Assembly (NCBI GenBank): GCA_963920575.1
Contig: OY986969.1
Location: forward strand, 18,399,288 to 18,463,287
DNA: 64,000 nucleotides
Reading direction: 5' to 3'
Source of the DNA: Narthecium ossifragum
Lineage: Eukaryota > Streptophyta > Magnoliopsida > Dioscoreales > Nartheciaceae
The notes under the pieces are model-generated. The model was not told where the DNA came from and did no database searches. It worked only from the letters and a program-made list of their open reading frames with translations. The translations under genes were made by a program, and so were the position numbers. Numbering within the stretch: position 1 is the first letter of the stretch; every line of letters starts with the position of its first letter. Below are positions 32,011 to 42,678 of this stretch, in pieces.

Positions 32011-33021
32011 TAGGAGAGAACCAACACCTTAAATGCTTGTAAATGAAATGAAACTAAAGTAAAACAACATGCAAGAATTATATCAAAGAGAGGTTAGAGA
32101 GATGGCACCGATTTTATAGTGGTTCGACCCAACTCTTGGTCTACGTCCACTTCTCTCAAGGCTCTCCTTGAGGTTCCACTACTTGCAAAGCTTTTACAAG
32201 CTCATCCTCCAAGCTTCCCGGTGCTTGGTGACCTTATAATCACAACCAACTGCTGTTGGATAACTCTCAAAGTACTTCTTCACACTCGAAGAAGATTTAC
32301 AAAGTTTGCAGCTCTAAAGAGAATAAGTAGTAACTCTTGCTTAGACTTGCTCAGATGATCTCAATAATATGAGTAATAGTTGTGGCAAGTTTACAACAAA
32401 TAACTACTTATATCTAGTATTCAACCAGCTCAAAAAGGACCTCCAAAGGCTCATTGCAACTCTCCAACATCTAGTTTTTTTACTTTGCGCGTTGCTGGCG
32501 GTCGATCCATGCATTGTCCGTGACATCGACCGTCATGTACAAAAACTCAGCTTTGCTAGCCGCGATCGATCCACCCATCGACCCTCACATCGTCCGTGAG
32601 GCTCTGTTGTGAAAAATGCTTCTCAAGGTCGATGCTCTGATCTACCGTCGCTTCTTCACTTTTCACCAACATCCTCCATGGTCGACCGTCGCATCGTCCG
32701 TCTGATCGTCCGTGAGCCTGCAATATTGAAAACCACAAAATCCAAACCTCACGGTCGATCGGCCCATCGACCGTCACATCGACTGTCAGGCTCTGTCAAG
32801 AAAAAGGCTTCCCAGGGTCGATGCTTCGATCGACCGCGAGCCAACATTTTATTTTGTCAAGTATGGTGCATCATCCGTGCAACCCCCACGGTCGATCCAT
32901 GGATCGTACAATAACTCATTAACTATTGAATTTGAGACTTTGAATTAAGGGGTAATAAATATTAAACATATATTCAATCATTTAATGTATGTTGGCATCA
33001 TCAAAACAAGGTTAGGATCAA
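32011..33021 (-). repeat. Copia-like LTR insert in the old family C element
   Basis: About 1.0 kb with no match in C1 splits the C interior. On the - strand it would begin TGTTGATCC...TTTTGATGATGCCAACA, resembling starts of some copia LTRs. The other end has a 'gtggttcgacccaa...ctacgtccac' stretch common near copia LTR ends. CAGG appears at both junctions (32007-32010 and 33022-33025), a possible partial TSD. GGTCGATC/ATCGACC pairs occur at about 32500-32905. Boundaries and class are uncertain. Confidence 0.45.
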
Positions 33022-33078
33022 CAGGGTTGAATAGATGTTTGTAGGTGTCATCCCTGAAAACCCTTAGGAGATTATAAC

Positions 33079-35046
33079 TGTGAAGACCCGGTCCTCTAAA
33101 TCTGGCTCGATCACGTAGGTCGGGGGTCATGTCCTGTTGGCTTGTTTCCGCGTCGAACACGATATGTTTGATCGCATTGTTGATTTTGGACCCCGGCTAG
33201 GGGAAATTTGGTAAATTACACACTGGCGATCGATTTCACACTCGCGTAGTGCACACATAGCCCTATGAATGATATATGTGCCTATTAGAACCTTAGAGAG
33301 CTTGGCATCGAAAGATCCGAACTTGGGCGAGAAAGCTTGTCCTTAGGACTGCTAGTGACCCTAGAGCGATTGAGCGGAGAGATCGGTCGGCACTGACGTT
33401 GACGTGTCCCGATAAGGACGATGAACCGACCTAGTCCGACCGATCGGTGTTGTTGACCGATCGATCGGACTCAGGTTCCATAAGAGCCCGCGAAGGCTCT
33501 GTTTTTCTTTTTTTTTCCTTCTTCCTTCTTCTTCTCTCCACCGTTTACTTTAATTCGAGAGGGGAGCTTGGTTGGATTTTAATCGGATTTAAGCAACTTT
33601 TCATTGGCTAATTTCTAGATTTCCTGGTTTAATTAGAACAGCTATGTTTGAGCTAGATTATAGAGTTGTACGTGCATACTCTCAGTTGATCTTGAACATG
33701 AAAGTTGTAGATCTTAGAGTTTAGTTTCAAACCCAACAATTTTTGTAATTTTTGATATTTCTATTATTTTTGGTGATGTTTATCATGGAGTGCGATGAGA
33801 AAGATCTGAATCTGCATGAGCAGTTGGATCGATCCAAACCAGTTTTGGATCGATCCAAACCCAGCGACAGGAGGATGAGTGAGCCTGAAACGGTTGGGAT
33901 CGATCCAGACTTGGGTTGGATTGATCCAGACTTTGGTTGGATCGATCCTAACCTGGATGATGAGGTTTTATTGACTGTTTTTATGGTTTTCGAAGCTATC
34001 TTTGATTCAGTTTTTGAGGAGATCTTTGTGTTGATAAATTGATGTTAATGTAGATTGTTTGCTTAGTCTCATGGAGACTTGTTGGCCCATGTGCCTATTT
34101 ATGCACTTTTATCTACACCCATGCTATGTTCACCCCCTTTGCGAGCTATATGTTGTGTCTAGCCCCGTGTATTACTTAGCATACTGTTGCATGCCTGAAA
34201 ATCTTAAGTATGTGCGTGTGAGAATACCTGCATTTGATTGCATTAGAGATATTCTAGGTTAGGAAGTAGGCGATGAGTTGATCACCGATCCAAGGGCTCA
34301 GGCACCTCGGATTATCTAGGCTTAGGACCGAGTCTGGGTAGCAAGGTTTAGCGCGAGATTGTTATTGTAATTATTGCTTTATTGTGCCAAGGTTTAAGGT
34401 GGTTTAATTATTGTTATGCCTTGGGCTGGTTTCTGATCAGTCATGGGGTTTGGGATGCATTGAAGATGCACTGAAATCCCTGTTTGTTCTACCTTGGTCA
34501 CACATCGAGGAGCGCTTAGAGCTATGTGATCATCATCGTGGTTGTTTAGTTTTTTGCTGATGTAGTTAGTTATACCTTAGACTTGGCAGAGAGAGATGAC
34601 ACAGCTTGTAGTTCTATTTTCTTTTGAGTGTCGTAGAAAAGAACCCGATTGCGCTTATCGCTTACTCCTACCCGAGCTGCATTTGCAGGTGCAGGCACCA
34701 ACGCTTTCGTAGCTCCTAGCGGATCAGCTTTTGGTGACGCATCGACTTCTGAGGGTGTTTGAAGTTTTTGAAGACCCTATTGTACTTTTGTTAGTTTTGT
34801 TTACAGACATCCTTCGAGAATTATGTTAAATGTATAATTGTTAAATGTATAATTTCCTCCTTCGTGGAGTTTTGATGTTATTGTATCAGTACATTTTGGC
34901 TTAATATTAGAGATTATAGTTTTTGCCTCAGATCAATTGTTTAAATTAGATATCTTAGTTTATTATAATTGAGCCACATATGGATTGAATAGATTTCAAA
35001 CCTTCATGCCCTAGACCGGATAGGTTTTCTAGGTCGGGGTGAGACA
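33079..35046 (+). mobile_element. Solo LTR D2 (Tekay-related family D)
   Basis: 1968 bp, from TGTGAAGACC to GTGAGACA, with a perfect TSD ATAAC (33074-33078 and 35047-35051). It shares blocks with D1, D3 and D4: 'gcattagagat', 'ctcggat...taggaccga.tctgggtag', 'gcaggcaccaacgctttcgtagctcctagcggatcagcttttggtg'. It is the shortest D copy and lacks the GTAGGG donor-like site of D1 and D4. GACCGATC/GATCGATC copies are at 33438-33466. Confidence 0.88.
33827..33947. repeat. Paired GATCGATC array in D2
   Basis: Copies start at 33827/33848 and 33898/33919/33940 (33919 is GATTGATC). Spacing is 21 bp throughout and the pair period is 71 bp. Most copies extend to TTGGATCGATCCAA, a palindrome different from those in A, B and F. 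Confidence 0.82.
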
Positions 35047-35179
35047 ATAACTTCTCCTCTGATTTAACCCAGGGGTTTAAAGATTTGTTGCATATGCTAA
35101 CTGCAATCGTGAGACTTACAAAAGTGGCTAGTTAGATTTATTGCTTTCTGTTATCATTTCTTTTCTTGAGGACTAGCAA

Positions 35180-35196
35180 AGTGAAAGTTGGGGGTG
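35180..35196 (+). promoter_or_regulatory. Polypurine tract of the old family C element
   Basis: AGTGAAAGTTGGGGGTG directly before the 3' LTR start TGATGAGTCATG. C1 has an equivalent tract at 46812-46825 on the - strand. Confidence 0.75.
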
Positions 35197-35869
35197 TGAT
35201 GAGTCATGAATTATGCATAATTAAACCCCTTAAATTAGCTTTTTTAGTCTAAGAGTAGTTGTATTTGAGATTTTATTTTTTGATTTCAGGTTTAACTAGG
35301 ATTTGAGAAGAAATACAAGAAATTCGGCCAAAAATCACCAAATTCTGCAAGAAGACTATTTGGTCGACTGTTTGGAAATAAATCACCAGTATTCATTCAA
35401 AATCTAAACATCCTGAAATTTTGGGAGATTGGAGAAGACTTGAAAAGCTATAACTTTCATGTTTAAGACTTTGTGAGATTCGCTATAAATTGGTGCCAGT
35501 TTTCAAGTAAAGTCAGATTCATGGAAGTTGGAATTAAAAGCTAAAGAAAATAATGCTGATGATGTGGCGTAAACCGGCCAGAGCAATGGATCGGAAATAG
35601 GTCCGATCGATCTCTCCGCTAATGTGACAAGTACAGAAATTAGGAAAATCAGAGTTTAAGTCCAGTTATGACTCCTTAAGCCTATTTTGGGGTTGCTACT
35701 ATAAATAAGGTTATTTTAGGCCGAGTTTATCATCTTTTTGACAATCTTTGGAGAAGAAAAGATGAGACGGTGAGGGTGTGGACGGTGATGGCTTTCATCC
35801 CGGATCCGATGGCCTTCATTCACAAAAGGAGTGGCTAACTTCTTGTTTTTAGGGATCTGATTAAACCCT
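35197..35869 (+). repeat. 3' LTR of the old family C element, truncated
   Basis: It starts TGATGAGTCATGAATTA. A palindrome at 35605-35612 and a GATCGGAA at 35589 precede the TATA box CTATAAATAA at 35699-35708. It stops matching C after 'ttaaaccct' (35869), where a copia fragment begins. Confidence 0.75.
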
Positions 35870-35882
35870 TGTTTTTAGCGAT

Positions 35883-35966
35883 ATGCTTGTTGGTCCATTG
35901 ACCAAACCCATTGCTCGAGATGCGTTTTATTGGCATATGAGGGGTTTGGGATTGTGTAGGATATGA
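35883..35966 (+). pseudogene. C-terminal tail of a copia RNase H
   Basis: The 28-codon frame contains 'GPLTKPIARDAFYWHMRGLGL' and a TGA. Copia polyproteins end with a block of this type (D/G-PLTKPI ... H-R-x-L/M-G-L). Too short to show more. The upstream RT is absent, so this is the edge of a truncated copy. Confidence 0.72.
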
Positions 35967-36959
35967 CATACTTATGTATCTTCGACACAGTATTCAAATT
36001 TGATGAAATTAGTTTTCTTCTATGATGCATTAATGAATTGAGCTTTCTTCTTGCAAAATTTGTGAGGATGTTTGTGCCCATATTATCTCTTTTTTTTTAT
36101 AGTTTACACTAGGCTGATGATCGACCCTCTCATACGAGCGATGGCCTTGACGCTGAGTGCGGACATGATGAGACAATAAGATCACTAAGTACCACTTGCA
36201 AAGTGATCCCTTTTAGTGCTGAATAAGCTTGAAGGTTATTTTTGGGTGTCGCCTTAGTAAGTCTAAGAAGAGACTGATGAAGTCGAACATGGAGTATGTC
36301 CACATCTCCATGAAGCCTATACAACGCCAGATGTGAGATGCTTGAGATATTGGTTGAGTACCAATTGTCTCGAGATGCTCAAGTTATACTAGGGGTGACA
36401 ATTCGGGTTCGCGGGTCGGGTCGGGTCAGGTTTGGGTTCGTTTAATAAAGGCCAAACCCGAACCCGACCCGTTTAATAAACGGGTTAGATTTATAAACCC
36501 GAATCCAACCCGTTTATAAACGGGTCAACCCGACCCAACCCGTCTAACCCGTTTAATAAACGGGTTAGACGGGTCGGGTCGGGTTGACCCACCACGGCCC
36601 AAGAGGGAGGAGGCACTACTGAGGCAACGCTCGGCGTCGGTGGTGGGATCTGGCTGGGAAACGGTCGGAAAAGAGTCGAAGAGGAGAGGGGGTCACAGAT
36701 TCGATGTTAAATAGTATCGGGGAGGCCGGAGATGGGGGGATCGAACGGTGGTGGCGCCAGATCTGAGAGGGCCAGAGGGGTGATGGAGCTTGTAGAGATC
36801 TCGACAAGTCAGGGCGACAGAGCAATGGCGCTGAGCGGCGTCGATGGCATTGGTGGGCGTCGTCGAATCTGGTGCTGGGCTTCGGGGTTGTTGGCCTTAG
36901 AGGAGTGGGGAGCTAGGACAGTGGTGGGGCTCGTGGTCGTGGACTGCGATCGGGCCTCG

Positions 36960-37420
36960 TGGTCAGTGAGGCTCGTCGTCGGTGCTGAGATGACCTCGGG
37001 GAGGTCAAGGACAGCGACGGGAAGGAGTCGGGGGCGGAGGACGTGGAGATCGTTGATGAGATGAGGAGAAGGGGGAGATCGGCCGTGCCGCCACTGGTAG
37101 GAGTGGAGAAGGGGGAACTAAGGGACAGCGGTGGGGCTCGCAGTCGTGGACGGCGATGGGGCTTCGTGGTCAGTGAGGCTCGTTGTCGGCGCTAAGGTGA
37201 CCTCGGGGAGGTCGAGGAGGGCGACGGGAAGAAGTGGGGCGGCGGAGGCCATGGAGGACCAGGGGGCCGCGCCGCCGCTGTTAGGAGAGGGTGAGAGGAG
37301 TGGAGGAGAGGGTAAGAGAGCTCGGGGGCAGAAAGGCAAGGGAAGAGGAGAAGGTGAGGCTCGTCGTCGGCGCTGAGGTGAGCTCGGGGAGGTCGAGAAT
37401 GGTGACGGGAAGGAGTGGGG
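36960..37420. repeat. Imperfect tandem repeat inside the hAT-like element
   Basis: A unit starting 'gtgaggctcgtcgtcgg' and running through 'cctcggggaggtc' and 'gacgggaag' occurs at about 36966, 37174 and 37352, spaced about 208 and 178 bp. Confidence 0.75.
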
Positions 37421-37636
37421 GGCGGAGGCCGTGGACGACCAGGGGGCGCGCCGCCACTGGTAGGAGAGGGTGGATGAGAGGGTAAGGGAGCTTGGGGCAG
37501 AGACGCAAGGGAAGAGGAGAGGATGTGAGGAGTGGAGGAGAGGGTGAACTGGTGGAGAGGGTAAGTTGGTAACGGATAACCGGGTAAGGGAGATGGTAGG
37601 AGGGTAAGTGGGACCGGGTAGGGGAGATGGGTGTGT

Positions 37637-37662
37637 GGGGGGGGGGGGGGGGGGGGGGGGGG
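37637..37662. repeat. Poly-G run of 26
   Basis: Twenty-six consecutive G on the + strand next to a GTGTGT stretch, 130 bp inside the right end of the hAT-like element. The exact length may be affected by sequencing. Confidence 0.85.
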
Positions 37663-38438
37663 ATAAACGGATTGACCCACCTAACCCGTGGGTCAACCCG
37701 ACCCGTTTATTCACGGGACCGATTATACCCAACCCGAACCCGTTTATTTCGGGTCGGGTTCGCAAGTCACGACCCAGATTGCTACCCCTAAGTTAGGCAC
37801 TATGAGAAGCGATTGGACTAAGATCCGTATGGTGTTGAGTGTGAGAAATCTGTAGTGGGAGCTCGGCCAGAACATACAGATCAAACTGTATGTGCTAGAG
37901 ATCGACCATAATAGGGAAGTGACTGAATAAATCCCTGCTTCGTCACTATGTGACCCTTTATAAGACTCTAAGTCGAAAACTTGTACCCTTTGGGACTAGG
38001 GACTATGTCAAGTAGTTGAAGCTTGATGTTTCTACTTTAGCATGATATCCAAGGATCAGGAGAAAATACGGTTCCACGGATCTAGGAAGGCAATCAGGTT
38101 TAGATGAATTGACATGAGTTTCAAAGGAAAAATCATTCGATATCACGCTAATGATTTGTGGCTCATAGCCTGGGCAAGCATATTGATTATAGTTCTCATG
38201 CATGATTATGAGTACAAATGCATAAAGAGATCTTGCATGGCTTGGTATTAGTTCAATGAGGGATCAGAGATGCAATGATCTGGTGTGGTTAAGATGGTTT
38301 GGGGTATACACAAGATTTAAGAATTGGTGTTATGTTAGTTTGATGGTAACTTAATATAACACTCTTCACTGGTACTTTCTCTCATGCGATCGCACACTCC
38401 ATTTCCCTGTATGAAGGGAGAATAGGATGACAGAGAAT

Positions 38439-38866
38439 TGTTGGGTGAATACGCAATGCCCGTTGTGTACGAGTGGGAGAGTTGCGTGGAGTCTAACCAA
38501 GTGGTGCGTCCACATGGGCATATGTGTCCTAATCCAATAAGTAGTCTAAGTGATTAGGCTGGACCAAGGCTCCAACCAAATAAAGTAGGTTACGTCCTAC
38601 ACGTTCATAAATAGATGCTAACCCTAACCCCAATAAGGATTCTCTCAATTACAGCCGTCTCTCCTATTTCTCCTAGGGTACCATCAAAAGCCCTTGGGTT
38701 TGGAGTATATGTGAGAGGGGAAATCTCTAGTAGTTTCCTCCGATGCTGTGGATCCGAGATCGAGGTGCAACCATGAGATCAATGAAGTTCATAAGGCGAG
38801 CAGATCCCGAACCGTTTCCGCTCTAGGTATTCTATATACCAAATATACATGATAGTTTTTCTGACA
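38439..38866 (+). repeat. Probable copia 3' LTR
   Basis: It starts TGTTGGGTGAATAC after a purine run. A TATA-like 'cataaatagatg' is at about 38607. The following '...ttccgctctaggtattctat' is typical wording near copia LTR ends. There is no second LTR in the window for comparison, so the end is a guess. Confidence 0.45.
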
Positions 38867-39254
38867 TGTATATTATAATGGGTTAATATCATTTTGGTAT
38901 CCTCTAGTTTCAAGAATTATCAATTTAGACCATGTGTTTTAAAACGTAACAAAACAGGGTCTGTAATTAACAATCTCTTCATTTTAGTCTCATAACTAGA
39001 ACGACGTTAGTTGGGTTAACGGAAAACCGGACCACTATTTACTCATTCATATCCTTCTCCAACCTAACGGGGTCGTGGATGGATAGGAGCTCTTCGGCGG
39101 TGGAGGGAGAGGAAAGGAGGACCAACTGGGATCCGAAGCGGAGGAAAAGAAGGGGGTTGTGAGGGTCATCTTTTCCATCAAAAGCATTTTAAGCCCACCC
39201 TCTCTGTCTGCTACGAGCTCGCTACTATCCCCGTCCTCTCCTTCTCCGGCAACC
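38867..39254. other. Unassigned sequence left of C1
   Basis: The first part ('atcattttggtatcctctagtttcaa...') is phrased like a dispersed repeat also seen around 9750-9830. The second part is GC-rich and ends CCGGCAACC, which includes the C1 TSD. Removing C1 joins it to the start of D3 (54572). Confidence 0.3.
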
Positions 39255-40571
39255 TGATCGTTTACAAACGTTATCGTTAAAACGTTGCAAACTCAATCAA
39301 GTATAAATTTATAATCCTTATTCAATCACTACACTACTAGGTAGAAATAGCGGTGAAGTCGGGAGTTGATCCACAGGAAAAACGTTGGAAACAAAAATAA
39401 ATTCTCGAAACCCTAAAACTAAGGAAAAGAGTCAAAGATAGAATAGAGTTATCTAAACTAATAAATAAAAAAGATAAAAGGTTGATCAATTTGAATCAAT
39501 GGATAAGTGACTTAGGAATTACTCAATCCGCCCTAGTTTCGCCTTCAATCATCTCTAGTTATTCTCTTGTTCTCTTCTCTCAACATTATGGATCATATGG
39601 CTACAAGTTCACATGAATCCCTAAAATAAGATTTATGTTCCTAACGGCATAGCCTATCTTTCTTAGCATAGATTGTCTTTGGTCCTATGATTACTTTAAG
39701 TTATACTACTCCTAATGACCTTGGCACAACCTATCCTAGCTTAGCATAGCCTATCTCACTAGCAAACCATAAATCGCATGAAAACCATCTCATAAATCTG
39801 TATAAACAATCACAGAAAGCTTTTACGACTGAAAATACTTCAAAGAAACTCTGTTCCCTCAAATCTCTAATCATTAAAACCATATTTATAAGATCATGTT
39901 GAGAAGAAGTTTACAAGAATCAAACCAAAGAAAATTAAAAGCTACACTAGGGTTTTATGATATCCCTAAGTTTAGAATTAGTTACTCATCTTCTGGGAGA
40001 GATCCATAGGTGTTGGTAAGGAAGCCGTCGATCCCCGCGGAAAGATCTCCATCTTCAAAACCTTAGCCTTCTCCTCCAAAAATGGTCCAAAAGATGATAA
40101 ATTTGGCTGGAATAACCCCTTTATATAATAAAAACCCTTAATCCCGGAATTAGGGTTATGGCTAAGTTGAGTTGGACCTCTAGTGCAACTCGGAATTCCT
40201 AGTTTAATTCTGACAGTCACTTCTGGTCGCGACTGGGTTCAACCCGTCCGGAATTTAGAAATGTTCTCAACATGAAAGATGTCGATTAGGAAGTCTTCTA
40301 TCTTCTCCCGAAGAGTGTATAATATTCAGACTTATGGGGAATATTTGGCGAATATTCTCCTGAGCATCGATGGATCAGTTTCCAGCAGCTGTATATCTTC
40401 ATAGTCTTCAAAACTGGTATTAATCTGTATGGAATCTCGCCAAGTGTCCAACATGAACGTTGTTAATCTCTGAGTCTTCTATCACATACTAAATTTGCAG
40501 AATATTTGGACTTATAAAGAATATCTGAGGAATATTCTCCTGACAGGTGACGAAACAGTCACTACAACAAA

Positions 40572-40935
40572 TATAATATATAGTGACAAAATCGATTGCG
40601 ATAAATACGAATTTGTCACAAAAAAGATACATATTACAACCAATATTAGCTTCGTCACAATAATACATGTCCAATGATGTAATTGCAACTACTTGTAATT
40701 TCATTACAATAGTTTGTCACAATAAGTCAGTAATTGTGACAAACTATGTCATTGTCACAATAGATTGTCACAATAAGATTTGAATAATTATATAGTGACA
40801 AAAATTATCTCGTTAAAATAATATTGTCACAATAAATTTATATATAAATATATAGTGACAAACATATTCATCATAATAAATTAATATTTTATATCTTATT
40901 ATAAATTTATTATTAAATTTTTCATCGCAATAAGT
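40572..40935. repeat. Left subterminal repeat region of the CACTA element
   Basis: Many copies in both orientations of a short motif like TAGTGACAAA / TTGTCACAATA, spaced 10-40 bp. In En/Spm such repeats are TNPA binding sites; the role is inferred here. Confidence 0.8.
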
Positions 40936-41117
40936 CACAGCTCTCCTGTAAAATATTTATCCCCTCCTTTACTTATTTTTGCCCGACCAATCAGAGGCCG
41001 CAGCTCGCCTTCTCTGCGAGCTCTCTCTCCATTCGATCTCTAGAGTGAGAGAGAGATCTCTCACCCTCCCTCGACCTCGCCGTCCGCTACCTCGTCGAAG
41101 CCCTCTGTTTTTATCTT

Positions 41118-42462
41118 TTGATATTATGTATGATTAGGTTCTTGTGTAAGCTTAAGCGTTATGTACGTAACAAAGCGCGTCCAGAAGGTTCAATTGCTGA
41201 AGCATATACCAACAATGAGTGCCTTACGTTTTGTTCATTGTACTTACATGGCGTTGAGACAAGATTCAACCGAGAGGAAAGGAATTATGATGTAGATAGA
41301 GTGGAGGTAGCATGTGGTGGGTTCTCTATTTTTACACAAAAGGCAAGATCTTTATGTGCTCTAACTTATGATATGCTATTCACATCTGATTTTGAGAAAG
41401 TTCGGTGGTATGTGCTTCATAATTGTGTTGAAATAGAGACATATCTAGAGTAAGTCAACTATCTAACTTTGACTAAACTTTTCTTTGCTTTTTTGTTATT
41501 GCAAAGATAATCATTTTTGTTACTTTCTATGTCATGTTCTTGCGCATCTCTATATAGTAAACATCGGGAAGAACTACAAGCAGAAAGCCCTATTAATTTA
41601 GAACAAAGGCATCAAGCAAATTTTCCTTCTTGGTTTGCGAATCACGTAAGCATTTAAAAATAATTGTGTGATTATTATTCCTTCTTTTTTGATGGTGTAT
41701 ATATGCATAATGTTCAAATTTTTTTCTCTTGTGTTTAGGTAGCACATTTACATGAGAATGGCTCAAATGGATCCCTTGACCATCTTTATGTACTGGGGTT
41801 GGGACCTGATAAACGAGTCATACGATATTCTGGAATTGTTGTTAATGGTGTTAGATTTCACACCAAATATCTTCGCACTCAAAATAGTGGAGTTGTTGTT
41901 AAAGGTGAACACCAAGGAGAGGAAATTGATTTTTATGCTACATTAACAGATATCATTGAGCTTCAATACTGTCATGGGAATCATATTTTCTTATTCAAGT
42001 GTGATTGGTGGGATGTCGGTAATAAGAAGTATGGAATAAAGCAAGATGACGACCTCGTTAGTGTCAACATCTCTCGCAAATGGTACACAGAGGATCCGTT
42101 TATACTAGCTACTCAAGCAGACCAAACTTTTTATGTGAATGATATAAAGAGTGGAGCTAGCTGGCAAATTGTACAGAAGACATGTCCAAGAAGCTTGTAT
42201 GATGTCCCCGAGAAAGAAGGAGTTATTCTTAATGATGAGCCATATCAACAATATGAGGCAAATAATGTTAATGACGTTGACCAATTTGATAATGGAAGTA
42301 TGACCTTATTGCACCGAACAGATGTCGACCCAGATTTTGTTTCTGACGATGCTATGCTTTCAAGGGCGAACGTAGTTCCCCTCAGTGATACTTTTATTGA
42401 TGACCTAACTTGTGAGGAAGATGATACGATGATTGATTATATCGATGAGGACACCGACTAGG
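41118..42462 (+). pseudogene. 3' part of a TNPD-like CACTA gene (DUF4218 tail, DUF4216), three exons
   Basis: Exon 1 (to 41449) has 'FLCKLKRYVRNKARPEGSIA' and 'NECLTFCSLYL', the end of DUF4218. An intron with GTAAGT donor and TATAG acceptor precedes exon 2 (41558-41645). GTAAGC and TTTAG bound the second intron. Exon 3 (41739-42462) holds DUF4216 ('VVNGVRFHTKYL', 'IELQYCHGNHIFLFKCDWWDV', 'PFILATQADQTFYV') and an Asp-rich C-terminus ending in TAG. The Tnp2 transposase domain that should come first is missing: upstream of about 41110 the sequence is the GC-rich leader. Splice sites are predicted from consensus and from codon phase. Confidence 0.82.
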
Positions 42463-42678
42463 AGAAAAATGATAACAATGACCAAGAAGAGAGTGACAAC
42501 GATTTTGATATGTAGTTTGCTTGACAGCTGTAGACGTTTTTTACTTATTGCAAATAAGAGGTGAAAATATACAATGCTATTTTATACTTGTACCTTTATA
42601 TTATTAATTTTTTGATACTTCATATTCGGTTCTAATAATCTATTAACAATTTATTCGAATGTTACAGGCTTATTGTTA

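Larger units (their letters stand above)
3815..35869 (+). mobile_element. Composite old family C element (Athila-like, non-autonomous) with nested insertions
   Basis: Pieces that are collinear with the intact C1 element (39255-54565, opposite strand) occur in order: 5' LTR remnant 6514-7301, PBS 7307-7324, gag-like ORFs 7675-8458, interior about 9840-10273 and 30186-32010, interior 33022-33078 and 35047-35196, PPT, and 3' LTR 35197-35869 (truncated). The gaps between them are D1, E1, element A with B, a copia-like LTR and D2. Continuity is supported by TSDs at A (GGTGA/TGTGA) and D2 (ATAAC). Continuity between 8610 and 9840 is the weakest join. No RT, RNase H or integrase remains in any piece. 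Confidence 0.6.
36390..37790. mobile_element. hAT-like non-autonomous DNA transposon (1.4 kb)
   Basis: Imperfect TIRs: TAGGGGTGACAATTCGGGT at the left, and TAGGGGTAGCAATCTGGGT as the reverse complement of the right end. Flanks AGTTATAC (36382-36389) and AGTTAGGC (37791-37798) match at 6 of 8 bases, the TSD length of hAT elements. Subterminal DNA is rich in GGGTCGGGT and palindromic CCCGTTTAATAAACGGG. The middle is GC-rich with a tandem repeat. No transposase domain is found; the Pro-rich antisense frames (37118-37765) are by-products of GC-rich repeats. Confidence 0.75.
35870..38866 (+). mobile_element. 3' end of a Ty1/copia element (pol tail, 3' region, LTR), split by a hAT-like element
   Basis: The last 28 codons of copia pol (35883-35966) are followed by about 1.07 kb of non-coding sequence, interrupted by 36390-37790. 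A probable LTR starts TGTTGGGTG at 38439 after a short purine-rich run. Its end is placed near 38866 only because of '...tctgaca'. No 5' part is in the window; the fragment truncates the C 3' LTR. Confidence 0.55.

Noticed and set aside
37118..37765. 215-codon Pro/Ser-rich frame
   Set aside because: Low-complexity by-product of the GC-rich repeat and G26 run in the hAT-like element.
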